A stretch of 64,000 nt of DNA from positions 7,942,001 through 8,006,000 of the forward strand of contig CM037591.1 in assembly GCA_021018995.1 (NCBI GenBank), in the 5' to 3' direction. Source of the stretch: Chloranthus sessilifolius (taxonomy: Eukaryota; Streptophyta; Magnoliopsida; Chloranthales; Chloranthaceae). The notes beneath the pieces are model-generated. The model made no database searches and was not told the DNA's origin. It was given only the letters and a program-made list of their open reading frames with translations. This document shows, one piece after another, positions 25,001-39,200 of the stretch. The position numbers and the translations under genes were made by a program. Positions within the stretch are counted from its first letter, which is position 1, and every line of letters starts with the position of its first letter.

Positions 25001-28000
25001 TTTTGAATCCCATACAAAATATGACCGAAATTTCGGTCATTTCGGCCGAAATTTTGACCCTTGCTCTGAACTTCTTCATAAGTTGCCTCAATAGGAATTT
25101 CCGTTGTTATCTTTCAGGCATAAATCCAAATTAGTTCTATGACAATTTGATTCTACCTTAGCCGTTATTCTACTGTTCTTTCCCAAATTTTCATAGTGTA
25201 GCGCATTAGTTTAATGTCTTGATAGTTAGCACAGTTTTGGATGTACCTTTGTTCTTATAGAAAGGGGCCATAATGCTCTTCCTCTATTCTTCAAGCATTT
25301 TCTTTGTTTTTAGTGTCTCATTGAATAATTTAATCAACCAATTCAATCCATTCTCTCCCACCACAATCTGTACTTCTATAGGTATTCCATCTGGTCATAA
25401 TGCTTTTCTTTTCTTCATCTTTGTTAAGGCTGCTTTTACTTCAGCTTCTGATATTTAGTTGATCATCCCTTGATTTGGTTCCTCTTCTTGATCTACTTCC
25501 TTCATATATTCGTGTTTAATAGTTCTTTAAAGTATTCTTGTCATTTATGTTTCATCTCATCCTCTTTGACCAAGACCTTAGATCGTTGTCTCTAATGCAC
25601 CTTACTTTGTCAAGATCTCTAGTTTTCGTTTCTCTATTCTTGACAAGGATATAAATTTCTTTCTCTCCTTTTGTTCCATCCTAATATATAAATTGTATTA
25701 CATTTCATGCTTAACTTTACCCACGGCTTTCTTGGCTTCTCTTTGGGCGAATTTATATCTTTCAAGATAATTTGTTGTTTTCTTTGCCATTCAAAATTCA
25801 ATATTGTTGAGAAGTATTTTAAAGAATGACAATATTGTTGAGAAGAAGTATTTTAAATTCCTCGAGCACCCCCTTTGCAACTTGTTTAAGGCAAACACCT
25901 ATGACACTCTGATACTTGGCACCCGTGCCACGTGTCTGGGTATGACTGGTTTTCCCATATTTTAGCCAAAAAATTGGGTGGCAACTCCATACCGCCAGAC
26001 ATCTTCAATGGACTATAAAGGCCCAAAACATCTAGATGATGACAAATAAGACAAGTGATCATAAGAGTCATTTTCACCTCAGCTCCCGAACAATTATCAA
26101 GGGTAGTCAGGCGATAAGGCCGAACTCTCTTGACAATTGATAGGAAAGGTGACGGTCTAAAGACTCACATACCTCCATAGTCCATACCTTCGTCTCTCAC
26201 TTTAAGAAGTAGGGTAGTGGGATCACTATATCATGCACTTTCGTCATGGATGTTATTAGAGTCTCAACATAATTCTCTTGGGACAATCGAGTGACTAAAA
26301 CATAAGAACTGAAGAGGCGAGGTTGCACATAACTCTCTCTACATCACAACACAACGATGAAACTGTTCTTTTGACCAAAAGCTGAGCTAAAGGTTCTCAA
26401 CTCTAGGAAACTTCTAGGCCCCTGATCTCTCTAAACCATTTCCCATCCCGAAAAGCCTTCACATCATGACCACCAAAAAAACTCATTAGTAAACCCCTTT
26501 ATTCAATATCTAATAGCACTAAAAAATATTGGCCATTAACTAAGACCTCGACTGCTCTAGGAATAGTACTCGAACACTAATTCCTCACCTTGATGCATGA
26601 GGATTCAAGTTCGCCCATGCCCCATGGTACTAGTGAGATAATCAGCACCCAAGTAAGAACTGCATCTCACACCCACGAACTTGCATGCACTCTCAATCCA
26701 GGCATGATATAGAATCCCAAAGGCCCTAACCTAGAAACCCTCTTCCACATAATTTCAACTGAAATAATCAAAGAGAACCATGGTTGAAAACCATTGCTTC
26801 TCATTCACTAGCAAGCTTTTGTTTGCTCAAAGTGTCCCTTCAGATATGTTTCTAGCAAGCAAACCCTTGAAAACCAACCCTGTATAATTCCCAGCCCAAG
26901 CTCTGAGTTATAAAAGATCCTACTAATCATCTAATTCATAGTAGCACCCATTGCCTAACTCCCTAAATCCACCTATTGTATCCCCCTTTACTCCTTCACC
27001 TCTGCATGGACCATTAGAGGGAAAGCCCTAAGAGTTAAAGTTCTAGAACAACCTACTTGCCCTCGAAATCTTTTTCCCCATATTCCCCAACAATCCTTTA
27101 GATCTTGATTTTCTGTCAAGAAGGGTCTTTCTTCCAGTATCCACAAACGCTAGATTGCTGATCATCATCATCCTGCCTTCCGCATGGGTAGCTACATGCC
27201 CATGGTAGCTACAATAAAACCCCAAAGTTGAAGTTCAGGTTAGGGAAACAACCACAAATCCGATCCTTAGGTCTCCACAAGCTCACCATTACTTCTCTCT
27301 CAACCAATTATTAGAGATAGTGCACGTCTACACATTATAGTCCTAAACTTTTTAAAGTCAATGAAGGTTGTAATGACCATCTTGGATCGCCTAAGGCTCA
27401 AGTGATGCCTAAGAATTAGGCAATCCACCAAGTCTCCCCACTCTTCAGCCCTTAGTTACCGGAAGCGGCATGAAGCGTGTGGTAGGTTGGGAGCGGGAGC
27501 GTCATTAGGAGCTTAAAAGTGCACTAGTTTATGGTCAGAAGCAGGTGTGGGACCAAGATTCTGAAGCGGGAGCGGCTCACTAATTAGAAGCTTCCTGCTA
27601 CTAGGGCCTAACCTATTTATTGTGTGTGTCAATTGAAGTATCGTTAAATGAAATGAAGAATGAATGCTTCTCAATATAAGGAAATGAACTTAGGAATCCC
27701 CTTTTCCATAAAATATGATAAAACCCAAATTTCCTCAAAACGCTCATTCTAAGAAAAAAAACTTGGAGCCTATCTCCTTGTTCCTTGTTAACACCACTGG
27801 CCTTTTTAATCAAGCAGGAAAAATGATAGAGAATGAGCATAATATACCATGTTTAGTCCCCCCCAAAAATAATGCCTAGGTAGTCACCTTTGACAAAATA
27901 ATAAGTTTGTGTGTCGTGCATGTGTGTGCGTGCATGCGTGTGTCTGTGCGTTCGTGCGTGCATGTGTGTGCGTGTGTGTGTGAGGATACACATATCTAAG

Positions 28001-31000
28001 ATGGAGAAGTAAGAAAAGCTCTTACAATGCTGATAATATAAAAGCCACAAGGCAATGATTTTTTGGAAGATATAAACAAGCAAGAAATACATAATTGACA
28101 AGCATAACATATGAAACAATAGTTTCATTATTGATAAAAAAGAGATGTAATGAAGGTAAAAATAAACAAAATTAACGAGCCATACCTTCTGCACACGAGC
28201 AAGCAGATGAGTGAGATTGCTTTTCAAACTCCGAACAAGCTCAAGATTCTTAGTACTAACATTCCTAGCTAGTTCATCCAACACAGGATAAGCCTCTCTC
28301 TCGAGATTTGCCACACTAGAGTCCAAATATGTACAGACAACCTCCAAGGCAATCTCCAGGACTTGAAACTCAAATGGAAGTTCACATTGCAAGCCTTCAG
28401 CTGCCTCAGGAAGAGGTAACCATTGTCCACCAGTTGAAGAATGCACTTGTCTTTCTTGTATGTCGGTAGAGCCAGGCTCATGAATCGTAAACGGACTTTT
28501 AAGAGGAAGTTGCTGCCTTAGTTGATCCACAAAAGGAATAACTTCCTGACATAGAGGATCCAGCAAGAGCACTTCTTCAGCAGTTACTATGGCCTTTACA
28601 AATTCTAAATTGACAACCATGGCTTTCTCTCTGGCTGCAATGGTTTCAAGAAAACAAACAATGAGTTTAATTCCCTCATGGTTGACATAAACTAGCAATA
28701 TTTAATTCATCAAATTTAAAAATAAGAATTTCATTCATTCTGGAAGGAAAACTATTGATGGAAAGATGCTTTAACTGATACTACTATTATTATTGATAAA
28801 ATAAGAAATAGCAGTAGCCAAACCTATATAGTCGGGACAAGGTGGCGAAGACAACGATGACTGATGACGGCAATGACAATGATGATTATGGAATTAACAC
28901 ATCGCAGATGAGAGCAAATCAAGAATTATTGTACCAAGGTAATGAACACAAGAGAGAGAGAGAGAGAGACAGAGGAATGTTTCCATGAAGGAATCTTGCG
29001 AAGGCAAGTTTACATAGAAGAAAAGGACAGGAAAATATGAATCATTTTTTAATAGGACATCTTCAGCACTGAATCCCTCCAAAACATATTGGCAAAAAAT
29101 CAGGGACAAAGAAACAATTTTACAGTCTTGTACATGACCACACTCCATCTACTATCTACCTGGTTTCCATTTTCATGTTACAATGACCCCCACCCGCAGG
29201 GAAGATAACTGTTTTTTTAACATGATAAAAAACCATTCCATTTTACGTTACCATGGCCACAAGTAGGGTAACTTCTTATTTAAAATTTTATAAAAAAAAA
29301 AAACAGGAGGAGACCACTGCTAATGAATAGATACCCATCTGTGTAGGATAGAACCTAAACAAAGCAAGTTGTACACATTGTCATCTGCGTGTAGAAACAC
29401 TTGAATTTAATGTTCAGTTAGGATTAAGAGGTGATGGAAGAAAGAGAGCAAAAGGAAAAAAAGAAGGCTAAGGGGAAGGGGAAGCGAGGAAAGGTTTGAA
29501 AGTATTGATTAGAATACATTGCTATGTTGACGATAATGGCAAAAATGAAGATGCGAAGAGTATTTGTATCTTTAGTGTCTTTAGTAGGCTTAGTGTCGTG
29601 TGGGTTTAGTGCAAGGGCAACTTTGTTTGTGCAAGTAATGGCTCCCATAAAAAATGGGCAGCATTTATCATACATATGATGTGTTAATTGATAGAGATAC
29701 AACTGTATTGGTTTTATTGACAATGTTACAATCCTATGATAAAAAAAAGATATCAAGGTAGTCAAATGCAATAAGCGCATATGAGGTGACATCATCATTT
29801 GTGATGCCCACCTATGCAATGATGTGCACACCTAGGCGTATGCATCACTTTGCAATGCACATTTTTGTGCAAGTAATGGCTCCCATAAAAAATGGGCAGC
29901 ATTTATCATACATATGATGTGTTAATTGATAGAGATACAACTGTATTGGTTCTATTGACAATGTTACAATCCTATGATAAAAAAAAGATATCAAGGTAGT
30001 CAAATGCAATAAGCGCATATGAGGTGACATCATCATTTGTGATGCCCACCTATGCAATGATGTGCACACCTATGCGTACGCATCACTTTGCAATGCACAT
30101 TTTTGTGCAAGTAATGGCTCCCATAAAAAATGGGCAGCATTTATCATACATATGATGTGTTAATTGATAGAGATACAACTGTATTGGTTCTATTGACAAT
30201 GTTACAATCCTATGATAAAAAAAAGATATCAAGGTAGTCAAATGCAATAAGCGCATATGAGGTGACATCATCATTTGTGATGCCCACCTATGCAATGATG
30301 TGCACACCTACGCGTACGCATCACTTTGCAATGCACATTTTTGGCTTATAATTACATAAGAGGGCCGGGGATGTCAGCCAAACACCATCTGGTTCTGCAC
30401 CTCTGGTATTCGTACAAGGCCCCCAACCTCCGCAATTCGACCATGTGTCTCAGTCCATCCACGTGTCGACTCCAACCGCATGGGGTCCTCCCTACCTGGC
30501 ATCCCCATCTTTACAAAGGACATGTCCTCCTCTATGGCGTGTTTGAAATTCACTCTATGGCGTGTTTGAAATTCAAAAACATATCCTCTAACAACCAAAA
30601 TTTTTTTACTTTAGATTAACGGTGTTAGATGATGTACTACACCATGCATTGTACTAACGCTCCACACCGGAACCGAAACCCACCCTCTTTTTAGAAAAAT
30701 TCTGATTTTTCCTATACCAATATTAGACTCATTGCGAAGTGTTCATTGAAATGATTCCAACAATATATAATTTGTCGATTTTCGATAAGAATAAAAAAAG
30801 TTACGCCCATATTCAGTGATGAAGCAGGTCAAAGGGTATAGAAGCAAGTCAAAGGGAATAACTGTAATTTCGGGAGAGAAACACCATTTGTTTTGGTGCT
30901 TACACAAAGCGCTGGAACGAAATCTTTTCTCAAGCTATTCAAGTCACGTATGAATTCTTATTGCGTGGAAAAACTTCTATTTTATTAAATCTTCTACCGA

Positions 31001-31680
31001 AAAGTGTTAATTAGAATTAACCTAAAACTTCTTACCATTATAAATAAAACTTTAAAAGCTCTCTATTCTCTATAATCAGAAATTATTCTCTCCCAAGTCT
31101 TAGACGAACCGTCGCCTTGGGCATCAAACTCTTCAACCCAAACCATCGTAAATCTACCATTCACGCTTCAAGAGGTGGGTACCCATCAATCCATCTTGTT
31201 CTTCTCAGATCCCGTCAGCGTAGGGTGCGTTCGATTGAGCATTGATAAGTTAAAAAAAAAAAGAATCTTATTTAAACCCTAATATCTCATAGATTAATAG
31301 ATCTGTATGTTTAATATTATGCTTTCCCTTGAAAGTTATATAATTTGTAGGCCGGGTAATATTTTGTTTCTCCTTCCAAACAATCCTTTTGTTTGGCTAC
31401 TTAATATTGTACTTTTCTATTAGGTTTTCATTAAACTCTAATATTTGTAAATTTGATAGATTGACTTATTTGGAATTCCCTATTGATATTGTTTATTTCT
31501 AAATCTATATAGTTAGAAATTTACTCTGTTATTAAAACTGCAATTTTATATTATTATCTATCTAAAACTAATTAAACACTAAAATTTAAATCATATTCTT
31601 GTTTATCGAACTCCATTAATGGCATCTTGAATATAAAGAAGAAAATAAGCAAAACTAATTAAGCCCTAAGATACTATAAA

Positions 31681-31721
<41 letters not shown>

Positions 31722-32392
31722 ATTAGTAATTTACCCTTCTACTAAAAACTATAATGATATATTATTATCGCAAGCCTATATTATTATTTACTTAAAAAAA
31801 ATTAAGCCCTAAAACTAAACTATATTCTTATTTTATTTAAAAGAATAATAGATTGCACCATCTTGAAATTTTGGGTCCGAACTCGCGGCCACGAGCCAAA
31901 GCTCGCGACTATTGATGTACTGGTCTCGGTATTTTGGCCACAACTTTTTACTCTAACCTCGAATTAACGTTATTCTCGCGGCATTGGAAAGAAGACTGCG
32001 AGCTTTACAGCTTTGGGTCAAATAGCCATTCACGAATCTGACGTTTTAGAGGTCAAAATAGAGCAGCAAGTCGGGTTCAATTTTGAATTACCAAAGGTTG
32101 CACGAATTCAGTGTTATTTTCTAATTTTCTAATTCATGTATATAATATATCTTGCTTAAGGTCTTTCGATCGATGGTCATGATAAATCACAACCTAATAA
32201 TTATAAATACCTTTTAATTTAATTATCCAATAATATATATATATATATATATCAATTTTATCGTTTCAACGCAACCTCTTCGATAACACGAAGTGTTAGA
32301 CATTCGATGTCTCGTGAAAATCGAACTCTGACCTTCACGATATTGAAATCACACTAATAACTACCATATCCTATAAGTGTATTGGTGTTATG

Positions 32393-32451
<59 letters not shown>

Positions 32452-35400
32452 GTATAAACATAATGGAATCTAAATGTAAATCTATGATTTGTGTATGATA
32501 GTGCTATGTATCAATCTTTATCATGATATATGAGTTATGGATACGTTAAGTCATATGTACGCGAGTATATGAGATCGTGCCAATGCTTGGGCGTGGTGAT
32601 TCGCCGAGATGGTATCGAAGTGAGGAATAGTGAGGAATACATCATATTCACATGCCTTACAATTCATGGTGGTATGAGATATCATGACGAGTCGGGTGAA
32701 TGCGAATTCAGTGTAACTTCGTATACGGTGGCATATACGGTGACCCTATCACCCCAAGTTTTAACATGAGAGGATATGATATGAGATTCGGGTTTTGGGC
32801 CTTAGCTATGAGAAGGTTTTTTTTACGATCACGTGAAACTCAGAATATTGGCGTCCATGTACGAATGCAACCCTCTATGGTAGTATGAGCTGTCACACGA
32901 AATATATCGAGGTTACTGCGGAACCTTTTCCTTGGGAAGCATGATTTAGGGAAGCTACCCCACTATAATTTAAATATGAGAGTACGATAAGATATGAGTA
33001 TGAGATAATATAAGTTATGATACGAATACAATAATAAGGCACCGCTGTGTAGGCCAGCATAAGATTAAAAACTTATGTCTATGTACGTATCGTTCCTTGC
33101 GTAGCCACCGTAAGGGCAACGTCTTTCAGCCAAGACGGATCTCTAGGAGAGATTATAAGTATGAGTATGTTTATGAGTTACGTTTGGCCATTATGTCTTC
33201 CCATTAGGCTGGTAGGGAGTATGAGGAGGAGAGGGAGGGCGATTAGATAGATTATGATAGTGGTATGATATTATGGTGACCCTCACATGGTAGCTCGAGC
33301 ACCGACTCTGGCACGGGTCGTTTAAAATTTTATGAGTGTGCTAGTTACGCTCATGCGATGTACAGACGTATGTGGGAGAATAATGATAAGATATGGTATG
33401 TTATGAGTTATGGTAAGGTGCGTTAGGATATAAGTGTCTAGATCATGGTCTTATATTTATGTTATGATACGAGATTTACAATATGCACTTGAATTTGTCA
33501 TGTTATTTCAGATTTCTTGTTATTTATCACTCACTTGATGCACCCACAATGCACCTGAGTAGTTTGGTGTGGATTGGTGGTGCATCCATTGAGTTTGCGT
33601 GACTGAGTAAACATATCCCACGACAATCTAACAACTACAGGTGATTACGCTGGTGGAGTAGACGCCGACCATCCAAATCCCGCAGACGTCGATTTCATTA
33701 ATCCCGCGAGCGTTGAATACCAGGAGCCTTAGGAGGGCAATACAGCTGAGTACCAGGAGGACCTCAACGCTGACTTTGATCCGATCACCGGTTACTGATA
33801 GTTTTAGATTCAGTATCGTGTTTCATTTAATACTTTTGTGTTGATTATATAATTTCATGTTATCGGATTTGTCTCCGGCCTTTATTTCTGTTTATTTACG
33901 GATTTCCAGGGTTTTCATCACCTTGTTTAGGTTATTTATGACTGCCTTGATATTCCACCTTTATGTGTTGGCCTTCACGGATTTCGTAGGACTATATTTG
34001 CACGATAACTCTGATTAGGTGTATGTCCGCTTAGCATATCCGGAATCTGTGCGGATCATAACTCGAAATTTTAGGCCCTTGGGATGGGGTAGAATTTCGG
34101 GGCGTGATAGAATGGTATCAAAGCTCGGGCTCTACTTCCTCGAGGACTGTATGGGTTATATATGTACAATATATTGATTGAGGTTATGATGATTCAGATA
34201 GACCTGAGACTTTAAATCTTTTGAGGACTTATTGGTTTTAAGGAAGTTCGATCGTTGATGATAGAAGACCCTAAGGTTCAATTTGGTATTTAAAGATTTA
34301 TTGAAGAATGACTTATATAGTTAGGAACTTATGAGAAACATTAGAAATGATCTATAAGGATTGAAAAGTAATGGATGAAACTTTTCTAAAATTGAGGGGT
34401 GATTAGATAAATAAATCCTTGAATATTTGACTGTTTAAGATTCTCGGTGATCTGAGATGCCAACTATAGGAATAGCTAATTCTCGGTTATATTATAAATG
34501 ACTTCAATAATTGGATCAAGTGTATATCTTACGAAAGTTTGACATACCACACATTCAGAGAAATTTGTGACATCAAATCAGATTATTTTATAAATTGATA
34601 AATTAGAATCAACCACTATCATAAAGAGAAGGGAGACCCTACCTTGATGATATCAAATATTAGGTGTCGAAAATATAGAAGTTTTGCAAGTGATTCGAGA
34701 TTAACAAAGAATTGATGATATTGGTTTGTAATCAATGCGTAATTTTCGATGACAAATTTTTAAGGAGGGGAGAATGTAACGACTCTGAATTTTATTAACG
34801 TTGAGTCGCTGACTTTTGATGAGAAGCTAAGGTTAGAGAGAAGTAGCCAGAGCTCATCGCCTCATGTACGTAATTTTCGAAGACGAAAACATTATAAGGG
34901 GGAGAGAATGTAACAACCCATATTTTTTTACTTTATTTTAACAGTGTTAGATGATGTACTACACCGTGCAGTGTGCTAACGCTTCACACCGGAACCGGAA
35001 CCTACCCTATTTTTAGAAAAATTCTGATTTTTCCTTTACCAATATTAGACTCATTGCGAAGTGCTTGACGATACGATTCCAACAATATATAATTTGTCGA
35101 TTTTCGATAAGAATATAAAAAGTTACGCCCGCTTGAAGTGATGATGCAAGTCAAAGGATATAACTGTAATTTCGGGAGAGAAACACCATTTGCTTCTGTG
35201 CTTACACAAAGCGTTGGAACGAAACCTTTTCTCACGCTATTCAAGATACGTATGAATTCTTATTACATGGAAAAACTTCTATTTTATTAAATATTCTACG
35301 AAAAGTCTTAATTAGAATTAACCTAAAACTTCTTACCATTATAAATAAAACTTTAAAAATTCTCTACTCTCTATAATCAGAAATCATTCTCTCCCAAATC

Positions 35401-36016
35401 TTAGACGAACCGACGCCTTGGTCATCAAACTTTTCAATCCGAACCGTCGTAGATCTACTGTTCACGCTTTAAGATGTGGGTACCCATCAATCCATCTTGT
35501 TTTTCTCAGATCCCATCTCATAGGGTGCGTTTCGATCGTGCATCGACGAGTAAAAAAAATCTTATTTAAACCCTAATATCTCATAAATTAATAGATTTGC
35601 ATATTTAATATTATGTTTTCCCTTGAAAGTTGTATAATTTGTAGGCCATGTAATATTTTGTTTCTCCTTTCAAACAATCCTTTTGTTTGACTATTTAATA
35701 TTGTACTTTTCTATTAGGTTTTCATATTTAATATTTTATCTTCTTTTAAATATGTAAAATTAATTAAACTCTAATATTTGTAAATCAGATATATTGACTT
35801 ATTTGGAATAATACCCTATTGATATTGTTCATTTCTAAATCCATATAATTAGAAATTTACTCTTTTATTAAAACTGCAATTTTATATTCTCATCTATCTA
35901 AAACTAATTAAGCATTAAAATTTAAATCATATTCTTGTTTATCTAACCCCATTAATGCATCTTGAATATAAAGAAGAAAATAAACAAAACTAATTAAGCC
36001 CTAAGTTATTATAAAT

Positions 36017-36067
<51 letters not shown>

Positions 36068-36191
36068 CAATTTTATCGTTTCAACGCGACCTCTTCGATA
36101 ACACGAAGTGCTAGACATTCGATGTCTCGCAAAAATCAAACTCTGACCTTCACGTTATTGAAATCACATTAATAACTACCCTATCCTATAA

Positions 36192-36232
<41 letters not shown>

Positions 36233-39200
36233 GAAATCTAAATGTAAATCTATGATTTGTGTATGATAATGTTATGCTTCAATCTTTATCATGATATATG
36301 AGTTATGGATATATTAAGCCATATGTACGCGAGTATATGAGATCATGCCTATGCTTGGGCGTAGTGATTCGCCGAAATAGTATCGAAGTGAGGAATACAT
36401 CATATTCACATGCCTTACAACTCATGGTGGTATGAAACATCATGGCGAGTCAGGTGAGTGCGAATTCAGTGTAGCCTCGTATACGGTGACATATACAGTG
36501 ACCTATCACCCCGCGTTTTAACATGAGAGGATAAGATATGAGATATGATATGAGATTCGGGTTTTAGGCCTTAGCTGTGGTGAGGTTTCTTTTACGAACA
36601 CGTGAAACTCATAATATTGGCGTCCATGTACGGATGCAACCCTCTATGGTAGTATGGACTATCACACGAAGTACATTCAGGTTACTATGAAACTTTTTCC
36701 TTGGGAAGCGTGATTTAGGGAAGTTACCACACTGTAGTTTATCCTAGAATTAAGTGTAAGAGTACAATAAGATATGAGTAGGAGATAAGATAAGTTATGA
36801 TACGAGTACGATAATAAGACACTGCTATGTAGACCAGTATAAGATTGAGAACTTAAGTCTCTGTACGTGTCGTTCCTTGCGTAACCACCGCAAGGGCAAC
36901 AATGTCTTTCAGCCAAGACGAATCTCTGGGAGAGATTATGAGTATGAGTATGAGTCTGTTTATGAGTTACGTTTGGCCATTCTGTCTCCCAATTAGGCTG
37001 GGTGGGAGTATGAGGAGGATATGGAGGGCGATTAGATAGATTATGATATGGTGGTATGATATTATGGTGACCCTCACATAGTAGCTCGAGCACCGACGTT
37101 GGCACAGGTCGTTTAGGATTTTATGAGTATGTTAGTTACGCTCATGCGATATACAGACGTATGTGAGAGAATAATGATAAGACATGGTATGTTATGAGTT
37201 ATGGTAAGGTACGTTATGATATAAGTGTCTAGATCATAATCCTGCATTTATGTTATGATACGAGATTTACGATATGCACTTGAATTTGTCATGTTCTTTC
37301 AGATTTCTTGTTATATTATATTTATCACTCACTTGATGCACCCACAATGCACTTGAGTAGATTGGGGTGGATTGGTAGTGTAGCCATTGTACTCATCTCT
37401 CGACAATCTAACTGCACGTGATTACGCTGGTGGAGTAGGCGTCAGCCATCCAGATCTCGCCAACGCCGATTTCATTAATCCCACGGGCGTTGAATACCAA
37501 GAGCCTTTTGAGGGCGGCGCAGCTGAGTACCAGGAGGACCTCGACGCTAACTTTGATCCGAGCACCGATTATTGATAGTTTTAGATTCGATATCGTGTTT
37601 CATTTTATACTTTTGTGTTGACTATATGATTTCATTTTATCAGATTTGTCTCCGACATTTATTTCTGTTTATTTATGAATTTCCAGGGTTTTCATCACCT
37701 TGTTTAGGTTATTTATGGCTGCCTTGATATTCCACCTTTATGTGTTGGCCGTCACGGATTTCGTGAGACCAGATTTACGCGATAACTCTGATTAGGTGTA
37801 TGTCCGCTTAGCATATCCGGGATATGTGTGGGTCATAACTCGAAATTCTAGGCCCTCGGGATGGGGTAGAATTTCAGTGTATGATAGAATGGTATCAGAG
37901 CTCAGGCTCTACTTCCTCGAGGACTATATAGGTTATATAGGTACAATATATTGATTGAGGTTATGATGATTCAGATAGACCTGAGACTTTAGATCTTTTG
38001 AGGACTTATTGGTTTCAAGGAAGTTCGATCGCTGATGATAGAAGACCCTAAGGTTCAATTTGGTATTTAAAGATTTATTTACGAATGACTTATATAGTTA
38101 GGAACTTATGAGAAACACCAGAAATGATCTATAAGGATTGAAAAGTAATGGATGAACTTTTCTAAAATTGAGGGGTGATTAGATAAATAAATCCTTGAAG
38201 ATTGACTGTTTAAGATTCTAGATGATCTGAGATGCCAACTAAAGGAATAACTGATTCTCGGTTATATTAGAAATGACTTGAATAATTGGATCAAGTGTAT
38301 ATCGTACTAAAGTTTGACATACCACACATTCGGAGAAATTTGTGACATCAAATCAAATTATTTTATAAATTAATGAATTAGAGTCAACCACCATCATAAG
38401 AGAGGGGGGGCCCTACCTTGATGATATCAAATATTAGGTGTCGAAAATATAGAAGTTTTGCAAGTGATTCGAGATTAACAAAGAATTGATGATATTAGTT
38501 TATAATCAATGCCTAATTTTCGAGGACGGAAATTTTTAAGGAGGGGAGAATGTAACGACTCTGATTTTTATTAACGTTGGGTCGCTGACTTTTGATGAGA
38601 AGCTGATGTTATAGAGAAGTACCGAGAGCTCATTGCCTCATGTACGTAATTTTCGAGGACGAAAATATTACAAAGGGGAGAGAATGTAGCAACCCAGATT
38701 TTTTTACTTGATATTAACGGTGTTAGATGATGTACTACACCGTGCACTGTGCTAACGTTCCACACCGGAACCGGAACACACCCTCTTTTTAGACAAATTC
38801 TGATTTTTCCTATACCAATATTAGACTCATTGCGAAGTGCTCGTTGATACGATTCCAACAATAAATATAATTTGTCGATTTTCGATAAGAATATAAAAAG
38901 TTACTCCCGTTTTAAGTGATCAAGCAAGTCAAAGGGTATAACTGTAATTTCAGGAGAGAAACATCATTTGCTTCGATGCTTACACAAAGCACTGGAACGA
39001 AACCTTTTCTCAAGCTATTCAAGTCATGTATAAATTCTTATTGCGTGGCAAAACTTCTATTCTATTAAATCTTCTACGAAAAGTCTTAATTAAAATTAAC
39101 CTAAAACTTCCTACCATTATAAATAAAAGGGAAATTTGCATTTTCGACCCTACACGTTTGCTTATTTGCAAAAACGGCCCTATCGTTTGAAACTGTGCAA

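Noticed and set aside
27853-28185. C-terminal extension of the 28.2-28.6 kb MRS2 reading frame
   Set aside because: It is read-through past the exon 2 donor (gtatgg); homology stops exactly at RVQK and resumes in exon 3.
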